From: Lineus longissimus
Lineage: Eukaryota; Nemertea; Pilidiophora; Heteronemertea; Lineidae
Assembly (NCBI RefSeq): GCF_910592395.1
Contig: NC_088313.1
Location: forward strand, 2,730,501-2,794,500
Reading direction: 5' to 3'
DNA length: 64,000 nucleotides
The position numbers were made by a program, and so were the translations under genes. Under the pieces are notes generated by a model. The model was not told the origin of the DNA. It did not search any database and worked only from the letters and a program-made list of their open reading frames with translations. Of this stretch, positions 1-10,874 are shown piece by piece; position 1 is the stretch's first letter; each line of letters begins with the position of its first letter.

Positions 1-1660
1 ATTCCGATCGACTCTTTCCTCTTGCTTTTTTTCTTGGTGTTGATAAACTTTGCATGTTATCTTCGACACCACCGTGGTTCCTTCCCTATAACGGAACACA
101 TTACGAGGCTGCTTTCAAGTGTGACTGTTGCCCGGATTGATGTACGTTACGGTATATGCCTCCTTCAAATATAAGTCGATGATGAACTGAATTCTGGTCT
201 ACGAAATTTTTTTAGGACAATCAACCTAACCAGCCGAACCTAACCAACCATTTGCGACTGCACATTGGAGTCTATTTTAAGCAATCACAAAAACTTACTT
301 CGCGGCCCGTCTAGAGTATAAGTTTATTTCAAACTACAAGGTGCTTGTGATTTACGGCGCATACAGCGCACCATATAACGGGGATTTCCAAAGACCTTGT
401 CACCAGGAGTACTTCATGCGCACAACAATGCACACTACTAATATGAAAAACTCTCACCTGCGGTTCAGGTAGCCACCCTGTAGCCAAGTTAGATTTTTCC
501 GCGGATTTCCGCGGAATCCGCGTTTTATAACAGCCGGAGTAAACAACATGCCGCCATTTTGTCTCCGCTTCGGTATTTCGTAGGCCTCTTATAATGCACC
601 TTCTCAATTAAAACCAACATAATAAGGCCTTACATCGTTGATTGAATAGGAACACCACACAAAACACAATAAAGTGGGGGTACAATCGATTACGAAGCTG
701 AAGTGAACAGTGATTTATTCCTGGAGCTAGGCTACTGCTGTTTTTTTGTGTAGCTACCATGTTTTGAGAACTGGCAAATAGGAGACTTCATTGATGGCTG
801 ACGTCATCGGGCGGGAATTTGAATCAGCAGAAATAATTAAAAGGCAGGTAGCGCCCTCTCCTGTTAAAATTTTGAACTTTTTCTCAATAAAATAGTTTTT
901 CAAGAATTTTATCTTAATATTAAAGCACATTTCGACTAATTCTGCTGCTCCTAGGCCGATATAGGCCAGTTTCCTTCATGCGCTCTCGCTCGCAGGAAGT
1001 AGGTCGAATGGCGACAAATTTTGTTTTGAAAGTAGAGTTTGACCAGAAGTATCCAGAAATGCAAAATTAAAGTCTCTAGGTCTTACGGTTACAAAATGTG
1101 TCCCTGTGGACAGATGGACGGAGTGACTGACTGGCGGACAGACGCCACTCGAATAGCTATTTGATAAGCTAAAAAAACCAGAACATCTGCAAAACCAATG
1201 GTACCCCATAAAAAATAGCATTCCTCCTTAAGGTGTCTTCGGATCCCACCACGGCCCATGAGGAATTCGTTTAAAAGGTTTATTGAAATCTCAAAATAAA
1301 ATTTTTTTTTCGGAACGCCTGCCCGTCTTTTGCTTCATTATTTCGGGATTATATCCATTTTAAGCATCTTTTGGATATTATTACTAAAGTCTCAAAAATC
1401 AAAACACATATGTCGGGGGGTAAACCCCCAGAAATTGAAGTTTGATTAAAAAACAGTGAGAATAATCGTGTGGTTCTCTCTCGGAGCTCAGAATAGTCGA
1501 GTTGCTTCATTCGCGCGTTTATCTCTTCTGGCGGCCATTTTAAGTCAAATTTAAGCCATTTGAAACGAATCCATGGACTTGAGAAACATTGTTTACATTG
1601 GATACGTCGTATGCACGTTAACCATAGTAGTTCGGCTTTTCTGCTGCGCGCTTATTATCA
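1..1660. other. no gene recognised
   Basis: I see no supported coding exon. Open frames here are short, lack splice context and have no recognisable motif. A small CCGCGG-rich self-complementary patch lies near 497-523. Confidence 0.5.
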
Positions 1661-1677
1661 AATGCACATATTAAAAT

Positions 1678-2100
1678 TCAGATTGTGAGAGAATCGACCT
1701 TTCTTTTGAAACCATCATCACAAAATGTACCTAAATCAATAATTGGTTTACCCTCGGAGTTTACAAGATAGAAATATAAATTCGTTTTCGCAACTGATTG
1801 GTCTGATAATTGGGTGGGTATAGATGATAAAAGGTTAACTCTGAGGTCAGCATATAGAGGACAGTCAAATAAAAAGTGGAATTCGTCTTCAACAGCTGAT
1901 GAACCGGAGGCAGGAGGAACATAAACGTTCAGACTGAGGGGGCTTCGCAATAAGATATCTTCCCCTTTCTATTTGTAATGGTTGCTGATTCCAAGCCTAG
2001 TAAGAGATGGTCTTCTGCTTTTGGATTTAATAATATTTAGGTATTCTTCATATTGTAGCGGAAGGGCTGATATATTTTGTGACCGTATAAACGTTGCAAC
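1678..2100 (-). pseudogene. LINE reverse-transcriptase C-terminal tail (relic)
   Basis: The minus-strand reading has the typical tail of non-LTR retrotransposon ORF2: a basic 'YLNIIKSKSRRPSLTRL' stretch, then a stop, then the knuckle-like 'EDEFHFLFDCPLYADLR' segment and a terminator at 1678. An in-frame stop near 1970 shows it is dead. The relic at 4493-4905 encodes the part of the same polypeptide just upstream of this one, so both are probably one LINE interrupted by later insertion. The exact clade is not resolved. Confidence 0.7.
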
Positions 2101-2706
2101 TCTGAACCCCAAAGACTAAACCAACTAAGATATATATTTACATTATTTATTATCCATGTCACTCTAACTTCTTATCTACAACCGACACTGAAACATTACA
2201 AAATAAGATGCACAACAAAGTATCTACAAGAGTCGATATAAAAGAATCTTACCATGCTATAAGGTCAAGGATAAAGTCAATTAATCAAGATCTAAAATGC
2301 TCAGGCGCTTTTCAAGAGAATGTCTTGTTTAGCTACAGAGTGTGAAGGCTGGTTTTCTGGATCTGCCAGGACTACACCCCTAATGGGTAAATAGCCTAGC
2401 CCTAATATCAGGCTCTGAGCCAACTAGCACTCAGTAATTAAAGAAACAACCAATCAGCATACAGCTGTATTAAATACATGATTACCAGACAGGGCCTAGG
2501 GCAGGGGCCTAGTAACCACCTGCTAATCAGGAAGATCATAAAAGGGGTGAAACAGCTTAAGAGATAAAGATTATAAAACAATGGAAAGGAACAATTAAGA
2601 AGGAAGGTGTTGAAACTCATACTGTTTAACGATCCTGGGTGTCTGGGTTCACCAGGGCTAGAGAGAAACACAGAAATAATAATTATAGATATAGTAAGCG
2701 AATGTA
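2101..2706. other. spacer between LINE relic and foldback element
   Basis: No exon or RNA gene is recognised. It may belong to the interrupted LINE or to DNA inserted into it. Confidence 0.4.
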
Positions 2707-2935
2707 GGTAATAAAGGCACTAGAAAAAAAGGCACTGGAAAAAAAGGTACGGAAAAGAAGGCAATAGGTAAAAAAGGCACTGGGAAAAAAGGCACTAGGT
2801 AAAAAAGGCATTAGGAAAAAAAGGCACTAGGAAAAAAGGCACTAGGTAAAAAAGGCACTGGAAAAAAAGGCACCAGGAAAAAAAGGCACTGGTAAAAAAG
2901 GCACTGGAAAAAAAAGCAATGGAAAAAATGGCACC
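2707..2935 (+). repeat. outer left array, GGCACTGG/A-run unit
   Basis: About sixteen variable copies of a 12-16 bp unit (AAAAAAGGCACTGG, with CTAG/CTGG and GGTA/GGAA variants). Reads open in several frames only because the unit is low complexity. Confidence 0.9.
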
Positions 2936-3256
2936 AAAAGAAATGTATGGGAAATCTCTGAGAAATCTCTACTACATAGATAAAATAAAAATAAAAATTT
3001 CTATTTGCATTTCTATGTGTAGTTTTTTCTGCATCAACAGAATACTGGGTGGTCCAAAAAAACGGAACAGCCTATTTTCAGTACCCTCCGACCAGAAAAA
3101 CTAGCTTGGATAGGCAGGGAATCCTAATAAAAAATAATACAAAGATCATCCGATTTGGTCCAGTAGTTTAATCAAGTTAGATTCAGGGTTCCCTCACCAA
3201 TAACCTATTTCTACAAGATTCAATAGTTTCACAAGGGTGGCTATTGACGAATCTAG

Positions 3257-3470
3257 GTGAAAAAAGCAACGGAAAAAAAGACAACGGAAAAAAAGCCCGG
3301 TAAAAAAGACAACGGTAAACAAGACAACGGGTAAAAAAGACAACAGGTAAAAAAGACAACAGAAAAAAAGACAACAGGTAAAAAAAGCAACGGAAAAAAA
3401 GCAACAATCTAGGTAAAAAAGACAACGGGTAAAAAAAGCAACGGAAAAAAGGCAACCATCTACATGTAGG
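3257..3470 (+). repeat. inner left array, GACAACGG/A-run unit
   Basis: Degenerate tandem copies of AAAAAGACAACGG or AAAAAGCAACGG, ending just before 'CATCTACATG'. Confidence 0.9.
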
Positions 3471-3962
3471 TAAAAACTCAGGCGCATCTCTCCAACCAAA
3501 ATGGTGTTCGACCAAGGACGGGCCTACACTCGCCAAATAGAGCGATGATAAAAAATATTGAGTTGAGAGCTGAACGTCAACTTGGACATTATTATCTCTC
3601 AAATCATATTGGGCAATTGTAAAGCAAACATGTATATGTACGATGTAGAAAGAAACCGGATACGACAGAGGAAACCGCCTACTCTATGACATAAAGTGCC
3701 GGACAGACCGGGAATTGAACACGGGACCTCGGAGGTGTGGTGACAGGCGCTGATGTTTCCACTGCACAGCCGGCACTCCGACAGCCCTATCATGCCTAGA
3801 GCCCTAGAGCGATGATGTTCCTCCCTTTAATGACGCTTTGTTGGCTAATAAGATGGAACCCTTCCTCTGGAAATGAGGCAATACTGAATACTAGTAAATC
3901 AGTACAACTAATTTGGCTGTAGTGTGAAAGTTAATTGGGTCCTCTTTGATAGTAGTCATCTT

Positions 3963-4213
3963 TTTTACCTGTTGTCTTTTTCACCTATATGGTTGTCTTT
4001 CTTTCCGTTGCTTTTTTTACCCGTTGTCTTTTTTACCTTGAGGGTTGTCTTTTTTTCCCTTGCTTTTTTTACCCGTTGTCTTTTTTACCGTTGCTTTTTT
4101 ACCTGTTGTCTTTTTTTCCGTTGCCTTTTTTACCGTTGCCTTTTTTACCTGTTGTCTTTTTTACCGGGTTTTTTTTTCCGTTGTCTTTTTTTCAGTTCCT
4201 TTTTTTACCGTAT
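3963..4213 (-). repeat. inner right array, inverted GACAACGG unit
   Basis: Copies of CCGTTGTCTTTTTT and CCGTTGCTTTTTT, the reverse complement of the 3257-3470 array. The long open frames of Phe/Leu/Pro-rich peptide here are artefacts of the repeat. Confidence 0.9.
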
Positions 4214-4351
4214 ACCGCTATTGACATCTAGCAAAACATCCTTGATGAGTCTCATTGCAGTTTTATTGGTGAGAAAGACTTGGAAGCACATTACACATAG
4301 CACATTACACATATAGAAATGCACGGGGGGGGGCACCCCAAATAGATTTCC

Positions 4352-4491
4352 TGGTGCCTTTTTTTCAGTGCCTTTTTTACCTAGTATAGCGATTTCCTGG
4401 TGCCTTTTTTTCCAGTGCCTTTTTTACCTAGTGCCTTTTTTACCCAGCGCCTTTTTTTCCTAGTGCCTTTTTTTCCAGTGCCTTTATTACC
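4352..4491 (-). repeat. outer right array, inverted GGCACTGG unit
   Basis: Copies of CCAGTGCCTTTTTT and CTAGTGCCTTTTTT, the reverse complement of the 2707-2935 array. Confidence 0.9.
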
Positions 4492-4492
4492 G

Positions 4493-4905
4493 TCAGAAAT
4501 TCCGAATATTATTGTCACAATATTGAAAATGATTTTTAATTTTAGAATAAAGCTCAAGCTTGCCTCCTTGCATACGAGTGGTGCTGAGGTTATTCTTCCA
4601 GTGAGCTACCCATTTCTCTCTCAATTTTTCTTTGACAAGTTTAGGGTTAAATGATGATAGATTAAGGTCGAGAGAAATTGCCATATTTTTAATAAATGAA
4701 TACCAAGAAAATGTTTTAGAGTTGTCTATTGCAATGGATTCGTTTAGTGCCTCAGCAAGAACATCATTCTTTGACATTAAAACATGTTGATAATATCAGA
4801 AAGAAGCGGTTATTGAGTTCATTAAAAGCGATAATCTCCCTTATTCGCCCAATAGAGCTATGTTGCAGGCTTTCTTAGATGTGCCTAATAAGTATTTACA
4901 AAATG
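4493..4905 (-). pseudogene. LINE ORF2 region downstream of the RT domain (relic)
   Basis: On the minus strand a frame reads 'LLGTSKKACNIALLGE', stop, 'GRLSLLMNSITASF', stop, then 'SKNDVLAEALNES', 'SWYSFIKNMA' and 'GGKLELYSKIKNHF'. This order (a G.h..A.N.A..GELGR-like block, a W-Y block, then a KL..Y..IK block) is the usual C-terminal part of LINE ORF2. Two in-frame stops mark it as inactive. It ends exactly where the foldback element begins. Confidence 0.7.
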
Positions 4906-5347
4906 ATATGTTCAGTTTGTCTGCAGGCTGCTTGTAAAGGTTTGCACCCAAAATCTTGTCTCAACAGATTGGATTTTTCTTGAAATAATTTTCTGGGCAC
5001 CAAATTGTGGATCCATATACATGTAGGTACGTATATAGGATTATAACGTGATCCAATAAATTTAAAGAAGTTATACATGTACATTACAATTCTTGCAGAA
5101 GAACGTGTGCTTAATCACCATATCAAACATACTGCAGACCTGATAAACTGTCACACGATGCGAGAGATTATAGATGTCTTCGATGGGTCTGTTTTTAACA
5201 ATAAGCAAAATTCGACAATATACACCGTGTACGTGAGGTAACCTCTGGTACCAATTACAATCGCTAATTTCGTCCTTTACTTGTATTTTATACAGACTTA
5301 TTGCTGCGCGTGATGCGTGGTCACAGAAGGCACAGTTCGAATTATCT

Positions 5348-5577
5348 TTAATCACTGTTGTCATCACCATCGCCTCTTGTTGCACTAGCGATCATACTGG
5401 CGAAAACAGCAGCACCTTTAAGCACACCGCCGACGAAGCCCTCCAGCTCTTTTTCTTTTTTAAATTCGGCAATCTTCTCGAAATCTACAACCTGTTTCTC
5501 CTGCATGTTCTGGAAGAAAGATTGATACCAGAATACTCGTACGTTGACGAACCATTCGTGACCAGTCTGCAATTTTT
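5348..5577 (-). CDS. orphan terminal exon, possibly GBP-associated
   Basis: A minus-strand exon with a strong acceptor (CATTCTCAG, exon from 5577) runs 76 codons to a TAA at 5348-5350. It reads 'GHEWFVNVRVFWYQSFFQ', then an acidic/basic stretch, then a hydrophobic 'GFVGGVLKGAAVFASMIASA' tail and an acidic end. I do not recognise the family. The exon opens in phase 1, the phase in which every GBP exon 7 in this window ends, so it could serve as an alternative last exon of the upstream GBP locus. A GTAAGT donor on the same strand near 5626 would give a roughly 50-nt intron, but the exon before it is truncated by a LINE fragment. A conserved gene of another family remains possible. Confidence 0.45.
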
Positions 5578-5660
5578 CTGAGAATGAGATATCAGCGCCA
5601 TCTGAGTCGTACTAGCCATGTCTACTTACACACCGATTACCATGGTGATATTCAAAGCCA

Positions 5661-5748
5661 ATGTCTATTCTATAACTCTTTACCCTCGTGCTTTATTCAT
5701 ACATTTCGTGCCATTATACTCTTTCATGCACAGATTTATTCAAACTAT
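5661..5748 (+). repeat. LINE 3'-region fragment
   Basis: Essentially identical to 21619-21706 near the 3' end of the resident LINE. It abuts GBP copy A directly, the junction being TATAGTGGTGGAG. Confidence 0.85.
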
Positions 5749-5787
5749 AGTGGTGGAGTTTAGACAACATCACAACCCCCAGACATA

Positions 5788-6950
5788 TCATTTCATTTCA
5801 CCCAAATTGCCCCAACCCCACAGTAAGCCAACACCCTAAAACAATCCGCGCCACGGGTATTATGCTAGTACTTACAATGTGCTCCATCTTCATTCTAGTG
5901 TATTCCTCTTCCCTTTGGTGCCTCTTCTCTGCCTCGTCTTTCAAATCGCGCCTCATATCGGACATCATTTCTTCATTTCGTTTTTGTCTGTCTTCCAATA
6001 ATTCGGCATTCCTCTTTTCTTCACGTCGTTGCATTTCAAGTCCTTCCTTTTCTCTTTCGGCTTGCTCGGTCTTCCGCTTTTGCTCTATAAAGTAATGAAC
6101 GTGTTGTCAATAAAACGAGTAAAACATCATTTGATACCTTATGCAATGGGTCATTCAGTGGCGTGTGCGTTTTGGATCTTATCAAACTGACCGAACGTGC
6201 TGAAGCAATGCCATTATTGACCCATATTTCTATACTTTGTACATTCGTGAATCTCATTGTCTTATATTCCCTTTTTAAATGCAGGCAATATTTTATATCT
6301 TGATAAGATGCAAAAACCTTGGTGGTCAAGATGTACTTTGTATTGCTCATAATTATCATAGAGGTCTTAAATAAAGATTTATTCACACACTGAGATATCA
6401 GCTGACGTATTTCATTAGTTTTTGCCTGCCTGCACGACTTCATAATACACCCTCCTACCCACCTTCGAGCTGCCTCTGGTTTTCAGTGAGTGCATTGTCC
6501 GTGGCCAGGATGACGTCTTCTTCAGCCCTCTTCTCTTCCAGGAATTCTAACAATTTTCTTTCTCGCTGAAAGAAGAAGTTTTGTGGGGCATTACACATGC
6601 TTGTCATGATCTTAACACTGGTCATATTCAGGGTTGCATTTGCACTAGGTCAACTTACAAGCGAAATCTTCCCAACACTTCCGACTTAGAAAGAACTGGA
6701 TTCTTATTCTGAGATACCAGGAAAATGCATGGTTAGCTCTTAAATTTCAAAATTTTCTAGAGTGGACCCCAGATGGCGGATATCTGTCGAATAGTTCCAG
6801 CTTTATCAAGTCTCCTATTCTTTGAGGAGTGTTTTTAAGGTTATAGCAGATCTACGGTTGCCTATACACATACAACAATCATTGTACATCGACTAACCAT
6901 GACGCCCAATCCACTCATCTGTCTGTACTTGTCCTTCAAGTTGCTCATTA
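5788..6950 (-). CDS. partial GBP 3'-exon copy A (exons 6 partial, 7, 8, 9)
   Basis: Near-identical duplicate of the 3' end of the complete GBP gene. Exon 6 survives only as its last part (6898 to about 6950, donor GTTAGT instead of GTAAGT). Exon 7 is 6463-6565, exon 8 is 5876-6084 and the last exon 9 is 5788-5835, ending LLWGWGNLGEMK-stop. All remaining exons are open and keep the phases of the parent gene (7: 0 to 1; 8: 1 to 0). They encode the charged, Glu/Arg/Met-rich helical C-terminal region of a GBP. No GTPase part is present, so this is either a fragment or an alternative 3' cassette for the upstream gene. Confidence 0.75.
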
Positions 6951-9900
6951 TGCTAGTACTTACAATGTTCTCCATCTTCATTCTAGTGTATTCCTCTTCC
7001 ATTTGGAGCCTCTTCTCTGCCTCGTCTTTCAAATCGCGCCTCATATCGGACATCATTTCTTCATTTCGTTTTTGTCTGTCTTCCAATAATTTGGCATACC
7101 TCTTTTCTTCACGTCGTTGCATTTCAAGTACTACCTTTTCTCTTTCGGCTTGCTCGGTCTTCCGCTTTTGCTCTATAAAGTAATGAACGTGTTGTCAATA
7201 AAACGGGTAAAACATCATTTGATACCTTATGCAATGGGTCATTCAGTGGCGTGTGCCTTTTTGATCTTATTAAACTGACCGAACGTGCTGAAGCAATGCC
7301 ATTATTGACCCATATTTCTATACTTTGTACATTCGTGAATCTCATTGTCTTATATTCCCTTTTTAAATGCAGGCAATATTTTATACTGTAAATTCAAGAA
7401 AATAACACCACTTCATTAACAACCGGTGTCGCCGCCCCTGACTCATAGGGTGGCGAACAGAGCTGTTGAGAAGGCCGATCATTGACTGGGATTCCAGAGA
7501 GGGTTGTCCAGGCCTCATATCCAATATACATGTACTTCAGTTTCGAGTTCAATCCTTATTGTTTGGGTTGTTGAAACCGATTCGTAGGTCTCCTATGAAT
7601 TGGATAATGGGATCAGGGCTTGCGGCCATTGTACTGAGTGTCCCAGAACATTTTCAACTAATTGTCATTGGTAGTGTAAAGGGTGTCCCAGTGCTAATGG
7701 CTGATAGTGTACAGGGTGTCCATGAAATATTGGCTTCTGCTGGTTTTAGGGACTGACCTGCCCTTTCAAAGTGAGGCACTGCTCAGGGAGGTAATGGAGC
7801 ATGTCTTCGGGTCTTATCATCCCTTACCAGCTTCGGGCATTCAAAGATACTTTGCAGTGCGAAATTGGTAAGAATGAGAAGTTGTCCGTCACATATCTGG
7901 AGACAAAACTGAACATCCCTCTGAATGTACAATCTTGTCCGAAGTGATCAGTGAAGGAATTAAAAAGAACGATGCAAATCCCGATTCAATTTTTTTTCAA
8001 AGCTAAAGATACACATTATTAGATTGTCCAGCGTTCAGAATCGTACCAACAATCATTCACAACACCCACAGTCAATTCAAGTCCATCAGAATGTCCTCCT
8101 CAAATACATTCACGAACTCTGGTCCATCCACGGCAGCCTCCTCTTCTTCCTCCAAGACAGCATGTGGTCCAGCTTTGATTGGCTTTGGTCGAAACGATAC
8201 TTCAAATCAGATGACGATAACGTCATCAACACCATCCCAGACATATCTGATGATGTTGGTCACGTCTCTCAGGCCGATGTGAGGGCAGTCTCCTCGTTCG
8301 TCCGTGTGGTCCTTCTTCCACGATTTCTATTGTCGCCGTACGTGACATTTGAAGGACTTCATGACTGCAACGTCTAACGGTTATACGAGGGATGTGCAAC
8401 CAGCAGGTACGTAATCCAGGCTGCCTCTCATGTCGCGGACTCTCGTCCGGAAGTTCTCTGTCCGGTGGACCCGATAATGATCGACGATTAACAGGAACTG
8501 GTCGGTCTCGTTGTCGGTGACGTAGGGTGATAGGACTTCATCTAACCAGTGGTGCGCCGTTTCCTCCCTCATCCAACCAGTTTCCGATTGGGTAATCTTT
8601 ACATCTGCTGGTGGGTTGTCTTGGAGGACTGCAAACACCCGGACGAAACCTCTTCTGGGGAAGGTGATGTGCGCCGGCAACTTTGCTCCAGAGGCTGCGA
8701 TGCAGAGGGTGACGGTGTATCCCAGCTTGGTATTGGACCTGGATGACCGGACGTCTATGGCCTTCTCCCCCGTGGTGTTGGCCGTGTACATGGTTCTCAT
8801 GTCAAACAGGACAAAGGTTTGGTCCATGTTAAAGAAGAACCGCATCTGTATATTAAGACGATCGATGCTCCCAGTAACCGCATCTCGGAAGGTCTGGATC
8901 CTTGCAGCAGCATCAGCGGGGACGGTCGTTGTATTCTTGGTCACCTTCCGTAGGGACACGTGGCGTCTCTTCATCAAGCACTCCACCAAGCCTATGGATG
9001 CGTTGAAATCCCATAGCTGAGGGCGACAATGCTGAATCCCTTCTCTGACATCTTGGGCTAACTCATTCCACCAGCTTTGCCACACTACCAACGCCTTATC
9101 TTGAATGTCGAGAACGGAGACTGCGAGGCGACGCTCTCTCATCTGCAGCAGCCATTGGTAAAGCTGGTCCTCAACCTGTGGCCAGAACGGATCACGGGGC
9201 TCCATCACCGTCTTCTTCCGGCCATGCCATTGTTCTTGCTTCTGCTCGAGGTCCTCGAGATTCCACCTTCTAAACATCTCCCAGGGGATGTTATAGTGGG
9301 CGGCGAACTCTCTCATACTGCGCACCGTACCGATCACCAGTGCCTCCTTCTGGTCTCTCAGGTAGGCAAGTTTTTCTGTCACGGTGTAGCGCCGGCGTCG
9401 TTTTCTCAGCGGCTCTACAGCATCCATTGTCGCACATGTTGTCTACAATGTGGGTACCCTCAGTGGGGCTTCATTTATAGGCCTAAGAGGCCCTAGAATT
9501 ACACAAGAAAACCACAAATCCTAGAAACTTCGATTCTGTTTTCTGCCACGTAGGCCTAGGGAGTCTAAATCAAAAAAGGGGGTTGTAGAAAAACAGAGGA
9601 TGAGCACCTCGTTTTTCTTCGGAATTTCGTGACTACTATCATTGCCTGAGTCTCACTTTGCTTTACTAATGCAAGCGTTCGTAGATTTTCCTTCAGAGGT
9701 TCAATATGGACTTTTTTTGTTTTGGGGAGTTTGGATCAATCTAAAAAGTGCTTAAGTTTTATGAGACAACCTGTATAAACAGTCGGCGAGTGGCCTTACC
9801 ATTTACGTTATTCCACATACGCACTCAGACCAGTAGGCCCACAACACTTCGAATCGATAGGACTGCGGTAATAAGTGCTTTAGCGTAACCGTGACAGCTC

Positions 9901-10843
9901 GGCTGAGCCGTCACTAGTTACCGACCAAATACAAGGTCCAGCGAAGTCACTCATTGGTTACCTCCCGTGAATAGACTCGAGAGAAGAGGCCGGGCCTTGA
10001 ATATCCCGAAGTGGTGTTATTTTCATTAATATACAGTATCTTGATAAGATGCAAAAACCTTGGTGGTCAAGATGTACTTTGTATTGCTCATAATTATCAT
10101 AGAGGTCTTTAATAAAGATTTATTTACACACTGAGAAATCAGCTGACGTATTTCATTAGTTTTTGCCTGCCTGCACGACTTCATAATACACCCTCCTACC
10201 CACCTTCGACTTGCCTCTGGTTTTCAGTGAGTGCATTGTCAATGGCCAGCATAACGTCTTCTTCAGCCCTCTTCTCTTCCAGGAATTCTAACAATTTTTT
10301 TTCTTTCTGAAAGAAGAAGTTTTGTGGGGCATTACACATGCTTGGCATGATCTTAACACTGGTCATATTCAGGGTTGCATTTGCACTAGGTCAACTTACC
10401 AGCGAAATCTTCCCAACACTTCAGACTTAGAAAGATGGATTCTTATTCTGAGATACCAGGAAAATGCATGGTTAGCTCTTAAATTTCAAAAATTGTCTAG
10501 GACCCCAGATGGCGGATATCTGTCGAATAGTTCCAGCTTTATCAAGTCTCCTATTCTTTGAGGAGTGTTTTTACGGTTATAGCAGATCTACGGTTGCCTA
10601 TACACATACAACAATCATTGTACATCGACTTACCATGACGCCCAATCCACTCATCTTTCTGTACTTGTCCTTCAAGTTGCTCATGTCAGTACGGTATTCC
10701 TGGTAACCCCCAGGACGATTGTACCCATTGACCTTCTTGGCCTGTAGCTGTCTATAAAAAGCCTGGAGTGTAGTATCACACTTTTCCTTCGACAGACGTT
10801 CGTTTTCTTCGATATAGAATATTTTCTTCGCGTTGAGAGTTTC
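6950..10843 (-). CDS. partial GBP 3'-exon copy B (exons 6, 7, 8), interrupted by a transposon
   Basis: Exon 6 is 10634-10843 (full, 210 nt), exon 7 is 10204-10306 and exon 8 is 6964-7172. All are open and bounded by GT-AG sites. Exon 9 is missing: 14 bases after the exon 8 donor the sequence switches into the truncated exon 6 of copy A. The intron between exons 7 and 8 carries the pogo-like element at 7386-10036. The exon 6 peptide contains the 'GYNRPGGYQEYRTD' segment, comparable to the YSKPGGY-type motif of vertebrate GBPs. Confidence 0.75.
7386..10036 (-). mobile_element. pogo/Tigger-like DNA transposon
   Basis: Terminal inverted repeats of about 29 bp (CTGTAAATTCAAGAAAATAA at the left; CTGTATATTAATGAAAATAA as the right end's complement, both continuing CACCACTTC) are flanked by a TA on each side (7384-7385 and 10037-10038). 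Comparing the filled site with the GBP copies at 13.76 and 23.34 kb shows the exact empty site (ATTTTATATCTTG), so the 2651-bp insertion is precise. TA duplication plus a DDE_1-type transposase places it in the Tc1/mariner superfamily, pogo branch. It inserted after the GBP tandem duplication. Confidence 0.9.
8072..9427 (-). pseudogene. pogo-like transposase, broken near the C-terminus
   Basis: An open frame of 348 codons starts at 9427 with a basic helix-turn-helix region (RKRRRRYTVTEKL, then MREFAAHYNIPWEMFRRW). The catalytic core shows the first Asp in FFNMDQTFV (about residue 200) and the second in LLIVDHYRVHR (about residue 315), followed by YVPAGCTSLV. A TAA interrupts just before PLDVAVMKSF, the expected place of the third catalytic Asp. 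Two further in-frame stops follow before an end at 8072. The element is therefore probably not autonomous now. Confidence 0.85.
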
Positions 10844-10874
10844 CTGAAGCAAAAGAAGCAAGTTACGTCATTAA

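Larger units (their letters stand above)
2707..4491. mobile_element. foldback element with tandem-array inverted arms
   Basis: The segment begins GGTAATAAAGGCACT and ends with its inverse (AGTGCCTTTATTACC). Between them, two different short-period arrays appear in order and then reappear inverted in reverse order: outer arrays of a 'GGCACTGG + poly-A' unit and inner arrays of a 'GACAACGG + poly-A' unit. The spacers also pair in part (CATTTCTATGTGT near 3010, ACACATATAGAAATG near 4306). No transposase is visible, so it would be non-autonomous. Long inverted repeats built of tandem repeats are known from Drosophila FB/Galileo and sea urchin TU elements; relationship to those is inference. No clear target duplication was found. 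Confidence 0.75.

Noticed and set aside
2707-4491. Repeat arrays as a CRISPR array
   Set aside because: The units are short, contiguous, variable and without unique spacers; the window is eukaryotic and the arrays form inverted pairs.
3183-4654. Long Phe/Leu/Pro-rich open frames on both strands
   Set aside because: They are translations of T-rich or A-rich tandem repeats with no splice or start context.
8549-9496. Plus-strand open frames opposite the transposase
   Set aside because: They are shadows of the minus-strand transposase frame.
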